Shown: positions 53,701 through 60,772 of the stretch, one piece after another
Numbering within the stretch: position 1 is the stretch's first letter
How the letters are laid out: the number at the start of each line of letters is the position of its first letter
Assembly (NCBI GenBank): GCA_016710985.1
Contig: JADJTX010000015.1
Location: 70,370 to 134,369, forward strand
DNA from: Ignavibacteria bacterium
GTDB taxonomy: Bacteria > Bacteroidota > Ignavibacteria > Tepidaquicellales > Tepidaquicellaceae
Reading direction: 5' to 3'
DNA length: 64,000 nt
Notes under the pieces: model-generated
What the model saw: only the letters and a program-made list of their open reading frames with translations
The model's database searches: none
What the model was told of the DNA's origin: nothing
Translations under genes and position numbers: made by a program

Positions 53701-55287
53701 TCGCAGTATGCTGTGGTTACTTATTCCAATGTTCCAGCTTTTTTTCAGCATCTCAATGTCAGGTTCTATCAGACCACATTGAAACTGATTTATATATGAT
53801 CCGGCTTTACCGTCATAAAGACTGTGAAATAACATCCCCTGCTGTATCCCGCTTAAACGGTATATTCCCTCTACGGACTCACTCCTGGCTTTACCTCTGT
53901 ATGGCTCATTCAAAAATTTATCCAGCTCTGAATAATTTATTTCAGAACCAAGTCCATAATCTGATGGCGTGTAAACTATTCCGGTTTTTTGCTGCTCAGT
54001 ACAATGAGAAATCAGTGACTCTAAAGCTGACTGATACTTTTTAATCAGATTTGAAATTGTTTCCTTTTCATAATGAAGACTGCTGTAACTCCAGTTCAAT
54101 CTCAGCTCTCCGCCCTGCACAAAACCGTTAACCGATAGCTGATTACTTACTGTACGCATGTCCCCGGAATTTGGACCCCCTGACTCTCCGGCTGCCGATA
54201 ACCATTTACCGCTGCTGACAACATTATCAAGCTGTCCTAAATAATTAAATACAATATCCCAGCAGTCTTTTCCTTTGAGCTTTTCATTTTTATTAATATA
54301 CTTTAATACTCCGTATCCAAGTCCTTTATCCGGCACACGTCGCAATTGTTCCTTCGTAGATTTAATTTTATCAGACAAATTACTTCCGCTTTTTATTTCA
54401 AGCAGAACAGGGTAAACGCTTGTAAACCAGCCAACCGTCCGGCTTGTATCTGTGTCATCTGAAATATTTTCACGACCGTGTCCTTCCATCCCGATTAACA
54501 CCTTCTCTGTATTTCCCCATTCACATAGAGTCAATGCCAGTGCGCAAAGAAGCATGTCATTTATTTCAGTATGATAAACCCTTGGAACTTGCTGTAATAA
54601 AAATTGCGTCTGAACAGGATCAAGACGCAGAGTCTGAGTTTCAATATCCTTTCCTCTTAATACACCGGTATATTTTTTATCAGCACGTAAAGGTTCATAA
54701 CTGACTGCTGCTTCCTCCCAGTATTTTACCTGCGACAATAAGCGTTTGCTCTTACCGTATTGCTCCAGTGCTTCATACCACTGACGGTATGAACTGCTCT
54801 TAGCACCAAGCTCCGCTTTTCCTTCCTTCTGAATTTCACTCAGTAATAACTCCAGATCTTCAAGTAATATTCTCCAGGATACTCCGTCTACAGCAAGATG
54901 ATGAATCACAATTAATAAACGGTTGTGCGTCTGATTTTCCGGAGTTTGAATCAGTACAAACTTTGACAGCTCTCCTTTTTCAATATCAAGACTGCGTTGG
55001 AATTTTCCCGCATGCTCTCTGACTTCATCAGCAAAAGAGTCTTCCTTTACTGAGCTTAGATCAAGAGTTATTAATGTTCCTTCGTTTCCCCCGTATGCCT
55101 GTCTCCACTCACCGTCTTTATTTGTATAAATGAACCGCAATGCATCATGATGAGAAGTTAACTGTTCTACAGACTTCTTCAATATTTCCGGAGACACAGA
55201 TTTTTCAATACATAATAATACACTTTGGTTAAAATGAGAAATATCTGAATCTGTCTCTTCGAAATACCATTGCTGTATAGGCAGCAA
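46210..55287 (-). CDS. NRPS gene B central fragment: E-C-A(Asn-type)-PCP-C-A(Asn-type)-PCP-E
   Basis: This 3025-residue ORF carries an epimerization domain (1-442, HHLAVDGVSW), D-type condensation (472-909, HHILIDGWS), adenylation DATKVGEVGK (915-1435), carrier FDIGGHSLLAI (1446-1510), L-type condensation (1526-1962, HHIASDGWS), adenylation DATKVGEVGK (1969-2509), carrier LGGDSIITI (2516-2576) and a second epimerization domain (2586-3025, HHLAVDGVSW intact). It starts and ends at indels near 55297 and 46220. The part from about 46.0 to 48.2 kb is nearly identical to 31.5-33.8 kb in gene C. Confidence 0.92.
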   Translation of the reverse strand: MLPIQQWYFEETDSDISHFNQSVLLCIEKSVSPEILKKSVEQLTSHHDALRFIYTNKDGEWRQAYGGNEGTLITLDLSSVKEDSFADEVREHAGKFQRSLDIEKGELSKFVLIQTPENQTHNRLLIVIHHLAVDGVSWRILLEDLELLLSEIQKEGKAELGAKSSSYRQWYEALEQYGKSKRLLSQVKYWEEAAVSYEPLRADKKYTGVLRGKDIETQTLRLDPVQTQFLLQQVPRVYHTEINDMLLCALALTLCEWGNTEKVLIGMEGHGRENISDDTDTSRTVGWFTSVYPVLLEIKSGSNLSDKIKSTKEQLRRVPDKGLGYGVLKYINKNEKLKGKDCWDIVFNYLGQLDNVVSSGKWLSAAGESGGPNSGDMRTVSNQLSVNGFVQGGELRLNWSYSSLHYEKETISNLIKKYQSALESLISHCTEQQKTGIVYTPSDYGLGSEINYSELDKFLNEPYRGKARSESVEGIYRLSGIQQGMLFHSLYDGKAGSYINQFQCGLIEPDIEMLKKSWNIGISNHSILRSAFYYDIFRVPVQCVYRNVEIPSEESDYRNYEKDEQEKLLKEYTETDRMKGFDFNSAPLFRMGLLRLSENRYRMLMTYHHILIDGWSIQTLIKEFLNTYELLSSGKEIDAAENDRYEDYIRYIERQDKEKEENFWRNYLNGIENNTLLPFIGTTSDRTKGLGPCKLDILKFETDTAQRINSYAQEHRITLNTLIQGVWFYLLHKYTGSKDIIYGVTVSGRPEDLHGVEKRVGIYINTIPSHATIDESKRVIDWLQEIQYQEASARQYQYTSMMDIQKWTGMQGDLFDSTVTFQNFPMNKFKSADQNLKAENFVINEQNNYPLSLTVISSEKLSVRFSYNSGLLKDEYLKEIQKHFENILLQFIQNEKESLGDVKLLTNEEEHQLLHEFNKITADKAEFRSVVNLFEEQVKKTPNDTAVIFKDRKVTYKELNERSNRLAHYLSSKGVKADSPVFICIEYSVEMINGILGILKAGGAYVPIDPDYPEARIKQMLEDTDTGLIVTNKANRVKFKGNNILVIDEPASQFDDLPAGNLRIDVKENDLAYVIYTSGSTGRPKGVMIEHGNLYNYLVNSVTKYVTDDVNSAGSFLHLSYTFDASVTGIFMPLIHGKSVVISSKQSVNAFEDTNLHKYAPYDFIKITPSHLELLQSKMKTADGKLLTKKLVIGGEALLKSQLSILIEKGIDAEIINEYGPTEATVGCSTYWFNTLRDTEIMNNEIPIGKPIDNVELYILNERDELQPVGIAGELCISGKGLSRGYLNRPELTAEKFSKNPFSEKGERMYRTGDLCRWLPDGTIEYAGRADDQVKIRGYRVELGEIESVLQQCELVNNAVVIAKEDKSGSRRLTAYIVPKNDFEKEAMISYLAQRLPKYMIPSLWSELKSIPLTSNGKIDKKALPDPEITDSVSAGYTEPRNETEAKLAEVWKNVLETDEVGVTDDFFDIGGHSLLAISLISAIRNELGVEIPINDVFDYPTIELLAKRIDNEPETELLPSIEVQQSKPEFIPLSFSQERLWFIDHLGGSTQYHIPAVLRLIGKLNKDALIQSVQTIVNRHEVLRTVFEETDGIVFQKIKEKDEWYLEIQDDFIFEEDNKELNQYIQKLIYTPFDLSKDHMLRAALIRLKEDEHILVVTLHHIASDGWSVSILVKELVELYNSFEESREANLSPLKIQYSDYAIWQRKYLQGVVLENKLSYWKEKLEGVSPLDLPSDFARPAVQSTKGEILNFRLEKELSERIHELSKNSGTTLFMTLLAAFKVLLYRYSSQNDVCVGTPVAGRQLQETEDMIGFFINTIALRSEVKDSIYFDEFLKLLREDTLQAFAHQDVPFEKVVDAVVKDRSLSRSPLFQVMFILQNVPEAEELVLGKLKLSREVTVHSVSKFDLTFSMTETSDGIKGAVEYCSDLFRQDTVERMIIHFKNLLESIVSKPQQRIDSLKMLSESEISKVLAEFNNTKAGYPKIRSFVDLFEESVKINPDVNALIFKDQKMTFKELNKRSNQLAHYLQSKGIGEDSLVPICIERGVEMVIGIIGIMKAGGAYVPVDPDYPEKRIAYILKDTGAAIVLSSKGVREKLSASENTDIDIIEIDGALSDINKQSSKNLKSDIKPGQLAYVIYTSGSTGQPKGVMIEHKNLTSYMLNKKTGYVSNEKSNSGSFLHLSYTFDASLTGMLMPLINGKSIVISSEESLDVFEDKNFMKYAPYDFIKITPAHFELLRTKFSKDNGNVIAKKIVVGGEALLRSQFNYLTEEGIDVNIVNEYGPTEATVGCSVFEFNAKESGEDFKNDIPIGKPIDNVRLYILNDFCEPMPVGIPGEIYIAGEGLARGYLNRTDLTEEKFVKDPFSKEEGARLYRTGDRGRWLADGNIEYLGRIDDQVKIRGYRIELGEIENTLQESGLVRQSVVLARQTSGESKRLVGYVVPDGAFNKEAILNYLNIRLPDYMIPSLWVEMESLPLTQNGKIDKRALPDPDASELISNEYAAPRNETELVLAGIWKELLRVERVGINDNFFELGGDSIITIQVLSRARRMGYELKPKDIFIHQTISGLSAVLAERTASELTAEQGSLTGRSGLLPIQQWYLDGADTDAVSVQDISHFNQSVLLSIDKTVTPEMLGIAVEMLSAHHDALRFIYHKTDGDWIQEYGTEKGVLNLLDLKSAQASSLAEKIKEHAEKYQSSLNIEKGEIAKFVLIETPESETKNRILIIVHHLAVDGVSWRIILDDLELLLNGFTKNEKAELGLKSSSYRQWYEALAEYGKSRRLLSQINYWEETADSYEALKVDKEFTGAVRAKDLESQVMRLDSERTKELLQEVPRAYHTEINDMLLCALAQTICEWGVKDKIVIGLEGHGRESISESSENIDTSRTVGWFTNLYPVLIEPEINKTLSDSIKAVKEQLRRIPDKGLGYGVLKYINKDEKLRDKGNWDVVFNYLGQLDNVVSSGKLFSAAGESKGEDISGEHIVKEKLMINGFVQGGKLTLRWNYSSRHFEKETIAKLTETYKKET
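50740..53870 (-). other. NRPS module B2: C-A(Asn-type)-PCP
   Basis: The code reads DATKVGEVGK (YTFDASVTGIF, FIKITPSH, LVIGGEA, NEYGPTEATVG). It differs from the Asn code DLTKxGEVGK only at the second position, so Asn is the best guess. There is no epimerase, and the next condensation domain is L-type. Confidence 0.75.
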
Positions 55288-58200
55288 TCCGCTCTCCCCG
55301 ATAGTATGCCTTGCTCACCGGTTACCGCAGATGATGAATGCTCTGCAAGGACCGAAGACAAACCTGCAATTGTCTGATGAATGAAAATATCTTTCGGCTT
55401 TAACTCATACCCCATTCGACGCGCACGGCTCATTACCTGTATAGTGATTATCGAATCACCTCCAAGCTCAAAGAAGTTGTCATGAATACCTACACGCTCT
55501 GCACGAAGAAGGTCTTTCCATATCTCAGCAAGTACTCTTTCTGTTTCATTCCTCGGAGCGGTATATTCATTTAATAACAGCCCTGTTACTTCCGGATCGG
55601 GTAATGCTTTCCTGTCTATCTTTCCGTTTTGTGTTAATGGTAAACTTTCGAGCTCTACCCATATTACAGGTATCATATAATCCGGAAGTCTCTTGCTCAG
55701 ATAAGACATTACTGCATCTTTGTCAAAAACACCTTCCGGAACTACATATCCTGTCAGCCTTTTACTGACTTCATTAGTATCATGAGCAAGAACTACCGCC
55801 TGTCTTATTAACTCACATTCCTGAAGCACACTCTCTATCTCTCCAAGCTCAATTCTGTATCCTCTGATCTTTACCTGCTCATCCATTCTTCCTAGATATT
55901 CAATGTTTCCGTCGTGAAGCCGACGTCCTGAATCTCCTGTCCTGTATAATCTTGCACCTTCTTCACTGCTGAAAGGATCTTGGATAAATTTCTCCTGCGT
56001 TAATTCCGGAAGATTCAAATATCCTCTGGCTAACCCCGCTCCTCCAATACATATTTCTCCGGCTATGCCCGCCGGCTTAAGTGTTTCATTTTTTCCCAAT
56101 ATCCGGACAACGGTATTTGATATTGGCTTTCCGATTGGAGGTATTGTATACTTATCTTTTTCTGAAAGCTCATAAAAGGTTGTAACTACTGTATTCTCGG
56201 TTGGTCCGTAATTATTTACTAATTTATATGGCTCTCCTTCAATATTAACACCGGGCAGCTTATCTCCTCCGGTGAGTAAGTACTGCAGCGATTTAATTTT
56301 TTGTCTCGACGCATTTATGAACTCAGGTACAAGAGCTGTTGGCATGAAACAATGCGTGATCTCATTTGAATTGAATAAATTAAGCAAAGCCTCAGGGGAT
56401 ATGCGCGTGTCATCATCAATTATATTTAATGAAGCGCCGGCACAAAGATAAGGGAAGATCTCCCATCCGAATGCATCGAAGCCTACTCCTGACATTGTAG
56501 TTGAACGGCTGGTACCGGTTACTTTGTAAACCCGGTTATGCCATGTAATTAAATTAACTACCCGGAATGTTCTATCATCACACCTTTCGGCTTGCCTGTT
56601 GAACCGGATGTATATATCACGTAAGCAAGATTATCCGGTCTGACTGACCGAAGATTGTCTTTCGGTTGTTTGCTTATTTCTGAAAAGTCCTTATCTGTTT
56701 TTATAATGTTAAGCTCATCTGTAGTCGGCAGCTTTGAACTTATATCATCACTGCTGATCAGTATCTTCGCGCCTGTATTCTCTGTCATAAACAGAATCCG
56801 CTCTTCAGGATAATCCGGATCAATGGGAACATAAGCTCCGCCTGCTTTCAGGATTCCGAATATTGCTATTATCAGATCAATACTTCGTTCCATGCAAGCA
56901 GGTACAAGTGTTTCTTCTTTTACACCTTTGCTCTGTAAATAATTTGCCAGTTGATTTGAACGCTCATTAAGTTCTCTGTATGTTAACTTCTGATCTTCAG
57001 ATATTAACGCTATGCCATCCGGTGTTTTTGCTGCCTGCTCTTCAAACAGATCTGTAATACTCCCGTCTTTTGGATATTCAGCAGTTGCAATATTGAATTC
57101 TGATAAAAGACGCTGTTCCTCATCATCAGTTATCAGCTTAATTTCACTAAGTAAGTTTTTTTCATTCCCGACTATTTGCCTGAAAACATTTTCGAAGTGA
57201 TTCCGGATTGATAATATTTGCTCCTCTTCAAGTAACTCTTTGTTATAGCTGAATCCTATTGTTATCTTATCTGAAATCCCTATGATGACTGTCAGCGGAT
57301 AATTCGACTGCTCACGCATTTGCAGGTTCTCAACACGCAGGCTCCATTTCTTTGACTTTACAATTTCACTTACAGGATAATTCTCAAACACAAGTATAGT
57401 ATCAAACATATCTCCTTTGATCCCGGTCCATCCCTGAATTTTTTGTAAAGGTGTATATTGAAACTGCCGGGAATGAACCTGATTCTTCTGTATCTCCTGT
57501 AACCATTCGGAAATCCCTGTTCCATCACGCAAAGAGGAATGTAAAGGAATTGTGTTGATATACATTCCAACACGCTTTTCAACTCCCGGAAGTTCATCCG
57601 GACGGCCGGATACAATTACACCATATGCTGCTTCATCAGAGTTTGTATAGCTATGTAAAAGATAAGACCATACTCCCTGCATTAATGTGTTTATTGTTAA
57701 GTGTTGTCTTTTTGCAAAAGCCTCAGCTCTTTTAGTTATTTCAGAATCTAATTTAATATATAATGTTTCATAAGAGCCTGCTCCTTTGTTCCTCTGTGAA
57801 TTTGTACCAATGAACGGCAGCAATGTGTTTTGATTTACTCCGTTCATATAATTACGCCAGTAGTCTTCTTCCTTCTCTTTATCTATTCGTTCAATGAACC
57901 GAATGTAATCTTCGTATCTGTCCACTTCAGCTGCAGGTACTTCGCTGCCTGACTTCAGGATCTCATACGTGCGTAAAAATTCTTCCATCAGTATGGACTT
58001 TGACCAGCCGTCAAATAGTATATGATGAAATGTCCAAACCATTCTGTGTCTGTCTTCACTTAGCCTGATCAATCCCACACGCATCAAAGGGGCTGATTTA
58101 AAATCAAAACGCTCCTCTCTGTCTTTCTCTTCATGTTTTTTCAGTGCGTCCGATTGTTCTTCCGGGCTGAGATCACTGTAATCTAAATTTGTTACGGGTA

Positions 58201-58440
58201 ATTTGACTTCGCGATAAACACACTGTACCGGAACATTGAACGTATCATAGTAAAATCCGCTTCTTAAAATTGTATGATGTTTTAATATATGCTCCCAGCT
58301 TTTTATTACTATATCAAGATCAGCCCCGACTAAGTCACAGCCCATCTGTTCTGTATAAGCCCCGGAGGTTTCATCATAAAGACCATGAAACAACATCCCT
58401 GCTTGCAGTCCGCTTAAACGATAAATGGAAGATATGTTAT
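53960..58440 (-). other. NRPS module B1: C-A(Leu)-PCP-E, D-Leu
   Basis: The code DAWFLGNVVK matches the Leu domain of gramicidin/tyrocidine type synthetases. The condensation domain is D-type and the epimerase motif is intact. Confidence 0.85.
55179..56495 (-). CDS. NRPS gene B fragment: A(Leu) C-part and PCP
   Basis: The fragment contains the specificity part of an adenylation domain (GVGFDAFGWEIF, THCFMPTA, YLLTGGD, NNYGPTENTVV; code DAWFLGNVVK, Leu), the A-domain C-terminal lobe, and a carrier protein with LGGDSIITI (about 322-385), the form that usually precedes an epimerase. The last about 30 residues after GRADCC are out of frame: an A was lost near 55297 and the true sequence is GRSGLLPIQQWYFEE. 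Confidence 0.9.
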   Translation of the reverse strand: MSGVGFDAFGWEIFPYLCAGASLNIIDDDTRISPEALLNLFNSNEITHCFMPTALVPEFINASRQKIKSLQYLLTGGDKLPGVNIEGEPYKLVNNYGPTENTVVTTFYELSEKDKYTIPPIGKPISNTVVRILGKNETLKPAGIAGEICIGGAGLARGYLNLPELTQEKFIQDPFSSEEGARLYRTGDSGRRLHDGNIEYLGRMDEQVKIRGYRIELGEIESVLQECELIRQAVVLAHDTNEVSKRLTGYVVPEGVFDKDAVMSYLSKRLPDYMIPVIWVELESLPLTQNGKIDRKALPDPEVTGLLLNEYTAPRNETERVLAEIWKDLLRAERVGIHDNFFELGGDSIITIQVMSRARRMGYELKPKDIFIHQTIAGLSSVLAEHSSSAVTGEQGILSGRADCCLYSNGISKRQIQIFLILTKVYYYVLKNLCLRKY

Positions 58441-58684
58441 TTGACTGATTATCAGAATCAGAACCGGGATCTTTGGAAAATGACAGATACTCTATTATTT
58501 CCTCTTTGTGCTCTTTAATGTAATTTATTACAAAATCATTTTTCTTAATTGCAAGCATCTCATCCTTACTCAGACTTTTCTTATCACCTTTAAGGTTGAG
58601 TTTCCCGTTTTCTGCAGCTAACGAGAAATTCAGCTTTTCAAGATATTCAATAAATTCACTTATGCTCATAGAATATTGTTTCAA
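56558..58684 (-). CDS. NRPS gene B start: docking domain, C domain, A(Leu) N-part
   Basis: The TTG at 58684 or the ATG at 58669 starts gene B; the ATG gives MSISEFIEYLEKLNF, the usual beginning of a TubC_N docking domain, and is preferred. The docking domain covers about 1-65. A D-type condensation domain follows (about 85-510; YRLSGLQAGMLFHGLYD, HHILFDGWS), as expected because the upstream gene ends in an epimerase. The N-terminal lobe of the Leu adenylation domain runs to the false stop at 56558, made by a one-base loss in GGGTAGTT. The gap to the end of gene A is only 12 bases. Confidence 0.9.
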   Translation of the reverse strand: MKQYSMSISEFIEYLEKLNFSLAAENGKLNLKGDKKSLSKDEMLAIKKNDFVINYIKEHKEEIIEYLSFSKDPGSDSDNQSNNISSIYRLSGLQAGMLFHGLYDETSGAYTEQMGCDLVGADLDIVIKSWEHILKHHTILRSGFYYDTFNVPVQCVYREVKLPVTNLDYSDLSPEEQSDALKKHEEKDREERFDFKSAPLMRVGLIRLSEDRHRMVWTFHHILFDGWSKSILMEEFLRTYEILKSGSEVPAAEVDRYEDYIRFIERIDKEKEEDYWRNYMNGVNQNTLLPFIGTNSQRNKGAGSYETLYIKLDSEITKRAEAFAKRQHLTINTLMQGVWSYLLHSYTNSDEAAYGVIVSGRPDELPGVEKRVGMYINTIPLHSSLRDGTGISEWLQEIQKNQVHSRQFQYTPLQKIQGWTGIKGDMFDTILVFENYPVSEIVKSKKWSLRVENLQMREQSNYPLTVIIGISDKITIGFSYNKELLEEEQILSIRNHFENVFRQIVGNEKNLLSEIKLITDDEEQRLLSEFNIATAEYPKDGSITDLFEEQAAKTPDGIALISEDQKLTYRELNERSNQLANYLQSKGVKEETLVPACMERSIDLIIAIFGILKAGGAYVPIDPDYPEERILFMTENTGAKILISSDDISSKLPTTDELNIIKTDKDFSEISKQPKDNLRSVRPDNLAYVIYTSGSTGKPKGVMIEHSG

Positions 58685-58696
58685 TGATTTTGTTTT

Positions 58697-60772
58697 TTAA
58701 AAACTCATGATGTTATCTTTATCATCCACCTGTAAGAACTGATCAAGCTCTTCAATGCTTATATCCGAACCCAGACCGTAATCAGAAGGAGTATAGACTA
58801 CACCGGATTTCTTCTGCTCCATACAATGACCTATAAGAGACTCCAGCGTTGATTTATATTTTTCAATTATCTGCTTTACTGTTTCCTCTTTAAAATGCAG
58901 ACTGCTGTAACTCCAGTTTAGTATCAGTTCCCCTTCCTGTACCATACTATTCACTGCAAGTTTGTAACCCACAGTATTCTCTTCACTTGAACCTATACCT
59001 CTAGACTCTCCGGTGACAGACAGCCATTTTCCTTTGCTGACAACATTATCAAGCTGTCCCAAATAATTAAACACTATGTCCCAGCAGGTCTTATCCGATA
59101 ACTTCTCTTCTTTATTTATATACTTCAATACGCCGTAACCAAGACCTTTATCCGGTAATCTTCGTATCTGCTCTTTCACTGTTTTAATCGAATCTGATAA
59201 ATCTTTTTCTGACGATACTTCAAGCAAAAGAGGATAAAGACTTGTAAACCATCCTACAGTCCGGCTTGTATCAATGTCTTCTGAAATACTTTCCCTGCCG
59301 TGTCCTTCAAGACCAATTACAATTTTGTTTTTTGATTCACGCTCATTGAATGTCAGAGCAAGAGCGCAGAGAAGTATGTCATTTATCTCAGTATGATATA
59401 CGCGCGGAACTTCCTGCAACAGCAGCATTGTCTTATCGGCATCAAGTCTCATCTTCAGGGTCTTTATGTTTTTACCTTTCACTGATCCTGAATGTTTAAT
59501 ATCAGTTTTCAACGGCTCAAAACCCGCTGACGCCGCTTCCCAATATGGGATCTGTGAAAGCAATCTCCGGCTCTTACCGAAAAGCTCAAGTCCTTCATAC
59601 CACTGTCTGTATGAACTGCTCTTGCTCCCAAGCTCTGCCTTTCCTTCATTTTGAAGTTCACTCAGCAGCATCTCAAGATCATCAATTAATATCCGCCATG
59701 ATACTCCGTCTGTCGCCAGATGATGGATCACAATTAGTAAACGGTTATGAGTTTCTTTTTCAGGAGTTTGAATTAAAACAAACTTTGCGATCTCCCCTTT
59801 TTTTATGTTAAGACTTCTCTGATATTTATCGGCATTTTCTTTGATCTGTTTTGAAAGGGTATCATCGGATACAAAACTCAGATCTGTTATGTTCAATGCA
59901 CAGATCTCTTCCCCATACTCCTGAATCCATTGCCCGTCTTCTCTTTTATATCTGAATCGAAGCGCATCATGATGAGCTGTCAGCTTCCCAACTGCACTGC
60001 TCAAAATCTCCTGCGTAACTTTCTTATCAATAGTTAGCATTACACTCTGGTTGAAGTGTGAAATGTTTTCTCCGGCTTCCTCAAAATACGCATGCTGAAT
60101 AGGAAGCAATCCGCTCCTTCCTGTGAGAAAACCCTGCTCTCCCGTTATTGCTGAAGCTGACCGCTCTTCAATGATCACGGATAAATTAGAAATTGTCTGA
60201 TGAATAAAAATATCTCTTGGCTTCAATTCATATCCCATGCGCCGCGCACGGCTCAATACCTGTATGGTTATGATCGAATCACCCCCAAGTTCAAAGAAAT
60301 TGTCATTGATTCCCACTCGTTCTGCGTGAAGAAGTTCTTTCCAGATTTCTGTCAGTGCTTTTTCAATTTCATTTCTCGGAGCTGTGTATTCATTGCTCAA
60401 TAATTCACTTGCGTCCGGATTCGGCAACGCCTTCCTGTCGGTCTTGCCGCTTGGATTTAACGGAAGGCTCTCCAGTTCTACCCATAATGCAGGTATCATA
60501 TACTCCGGTAATCTTTCCGCCAGATAATTCATAACTCCTTCTTTGTCAAATCTACCTTCAGCAACTACATAACCTATAAGTCTGCTGTTTCCTTCTTTTG
60601 TCTGCTGTGTAAGAACGACAGATTGCCGGACAAGCTCACAGTCCTGAAGAACACTTTCTATCTCTCCCAGCTCTATCCTGAAACCTCGGATCTTCACCTG
60701 ATCATCTATCCTTCCCAGATACTCAATGTTTCCGTCAGGTAGCCATCTCCCTAAATCCCCGGTCCTGTACAA
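58697..60772 (-). CDS. NRPS gene A end: A(Ser) C-lobe, PCP, epimerization domain
   Basis: The piece has the C-terminal lobe of the Ser adenylation domain (YRTGDLGRWL to SGKTDRKALP, about 1-115), a carrier protein with LGGDSIITI (about 150-215) and an epimerization domain (about 225-650; IHHLATDGVSWRIL, RTVGWFTSLYP). The residue is therefore delivered as D-Ser. The C-terminal tail DQFLQVDDKDNIMSF is short and acidic and is probably the docking partner of the TubC_N-like domain of gene B. The frame is open upstream to about 60940, so the first Met is internal. Confidence 0.9.
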   Translation of the reverse strand: MYRTGDLGRWLPDGNIEYLGRIDDQVKIRGFRIELGEIESVLQDCELVRQSVVLTQQTKEGNSRLIGYVVAEGRFDKEGVMNYLAERLPEYMIPALWVELESLPLNPSGKTDRKALPNPDASELLSNEYTAPRNEIEKALTEIWKELLHAERVGINDNFFELGGDSIITIQVLSRARRMGYELKPRDIFIHQTISNLSVIIEERSASAITGEQGFLTGRSGLLPIQHAYFEEAGENISHFNQSVMLTIDKKVTQEILSSAVGKLTAHHDALRFRYKREDGQWIQEYGEEICALNITDLSFVSDDTLSKQIKENADKYQRSLNIKKGEIAKFVLIQTPEKETHNRLLIVIHHLATDGVSWRILIDDLEMLLSELQNEGKAELGSKSSSYRQWYEGLELFGKSRRLLSQIPYWEAASAGFEPLKTDIKHSGSVKGKNIKTLKMRLDADKTMLLLQEVPRVYHTEINDILLCALALTFNERESKNKIVIGLEGHGRESISEDIDTSRTVGWFTSLYPLLLEVSSEKDLSDSIKTVKEQIRRLPDKGLGYGVLKYINKEEKLSDKTCWDIVFNYLGQLDNVVSKGKWLSVTGESRGIGSSEENTVGYKLAVNSMVQEGELILNWSYSSLHFKEETVKQIIEKYKSTLESLIGHCMEQKKSGVVYTPSDYGLGSDISIEELDQFLQVDDKDNIMSF

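Noticed and set aside
22731..55287. Many + strand ORFs of 60-180 codons opposite the NRPS genes
   Set aside because: They are antisense shadows of the repetitive NRPS sequence; the same shadow recurs wherever a module is duplicated, and none has a recognisable domain or start signal.
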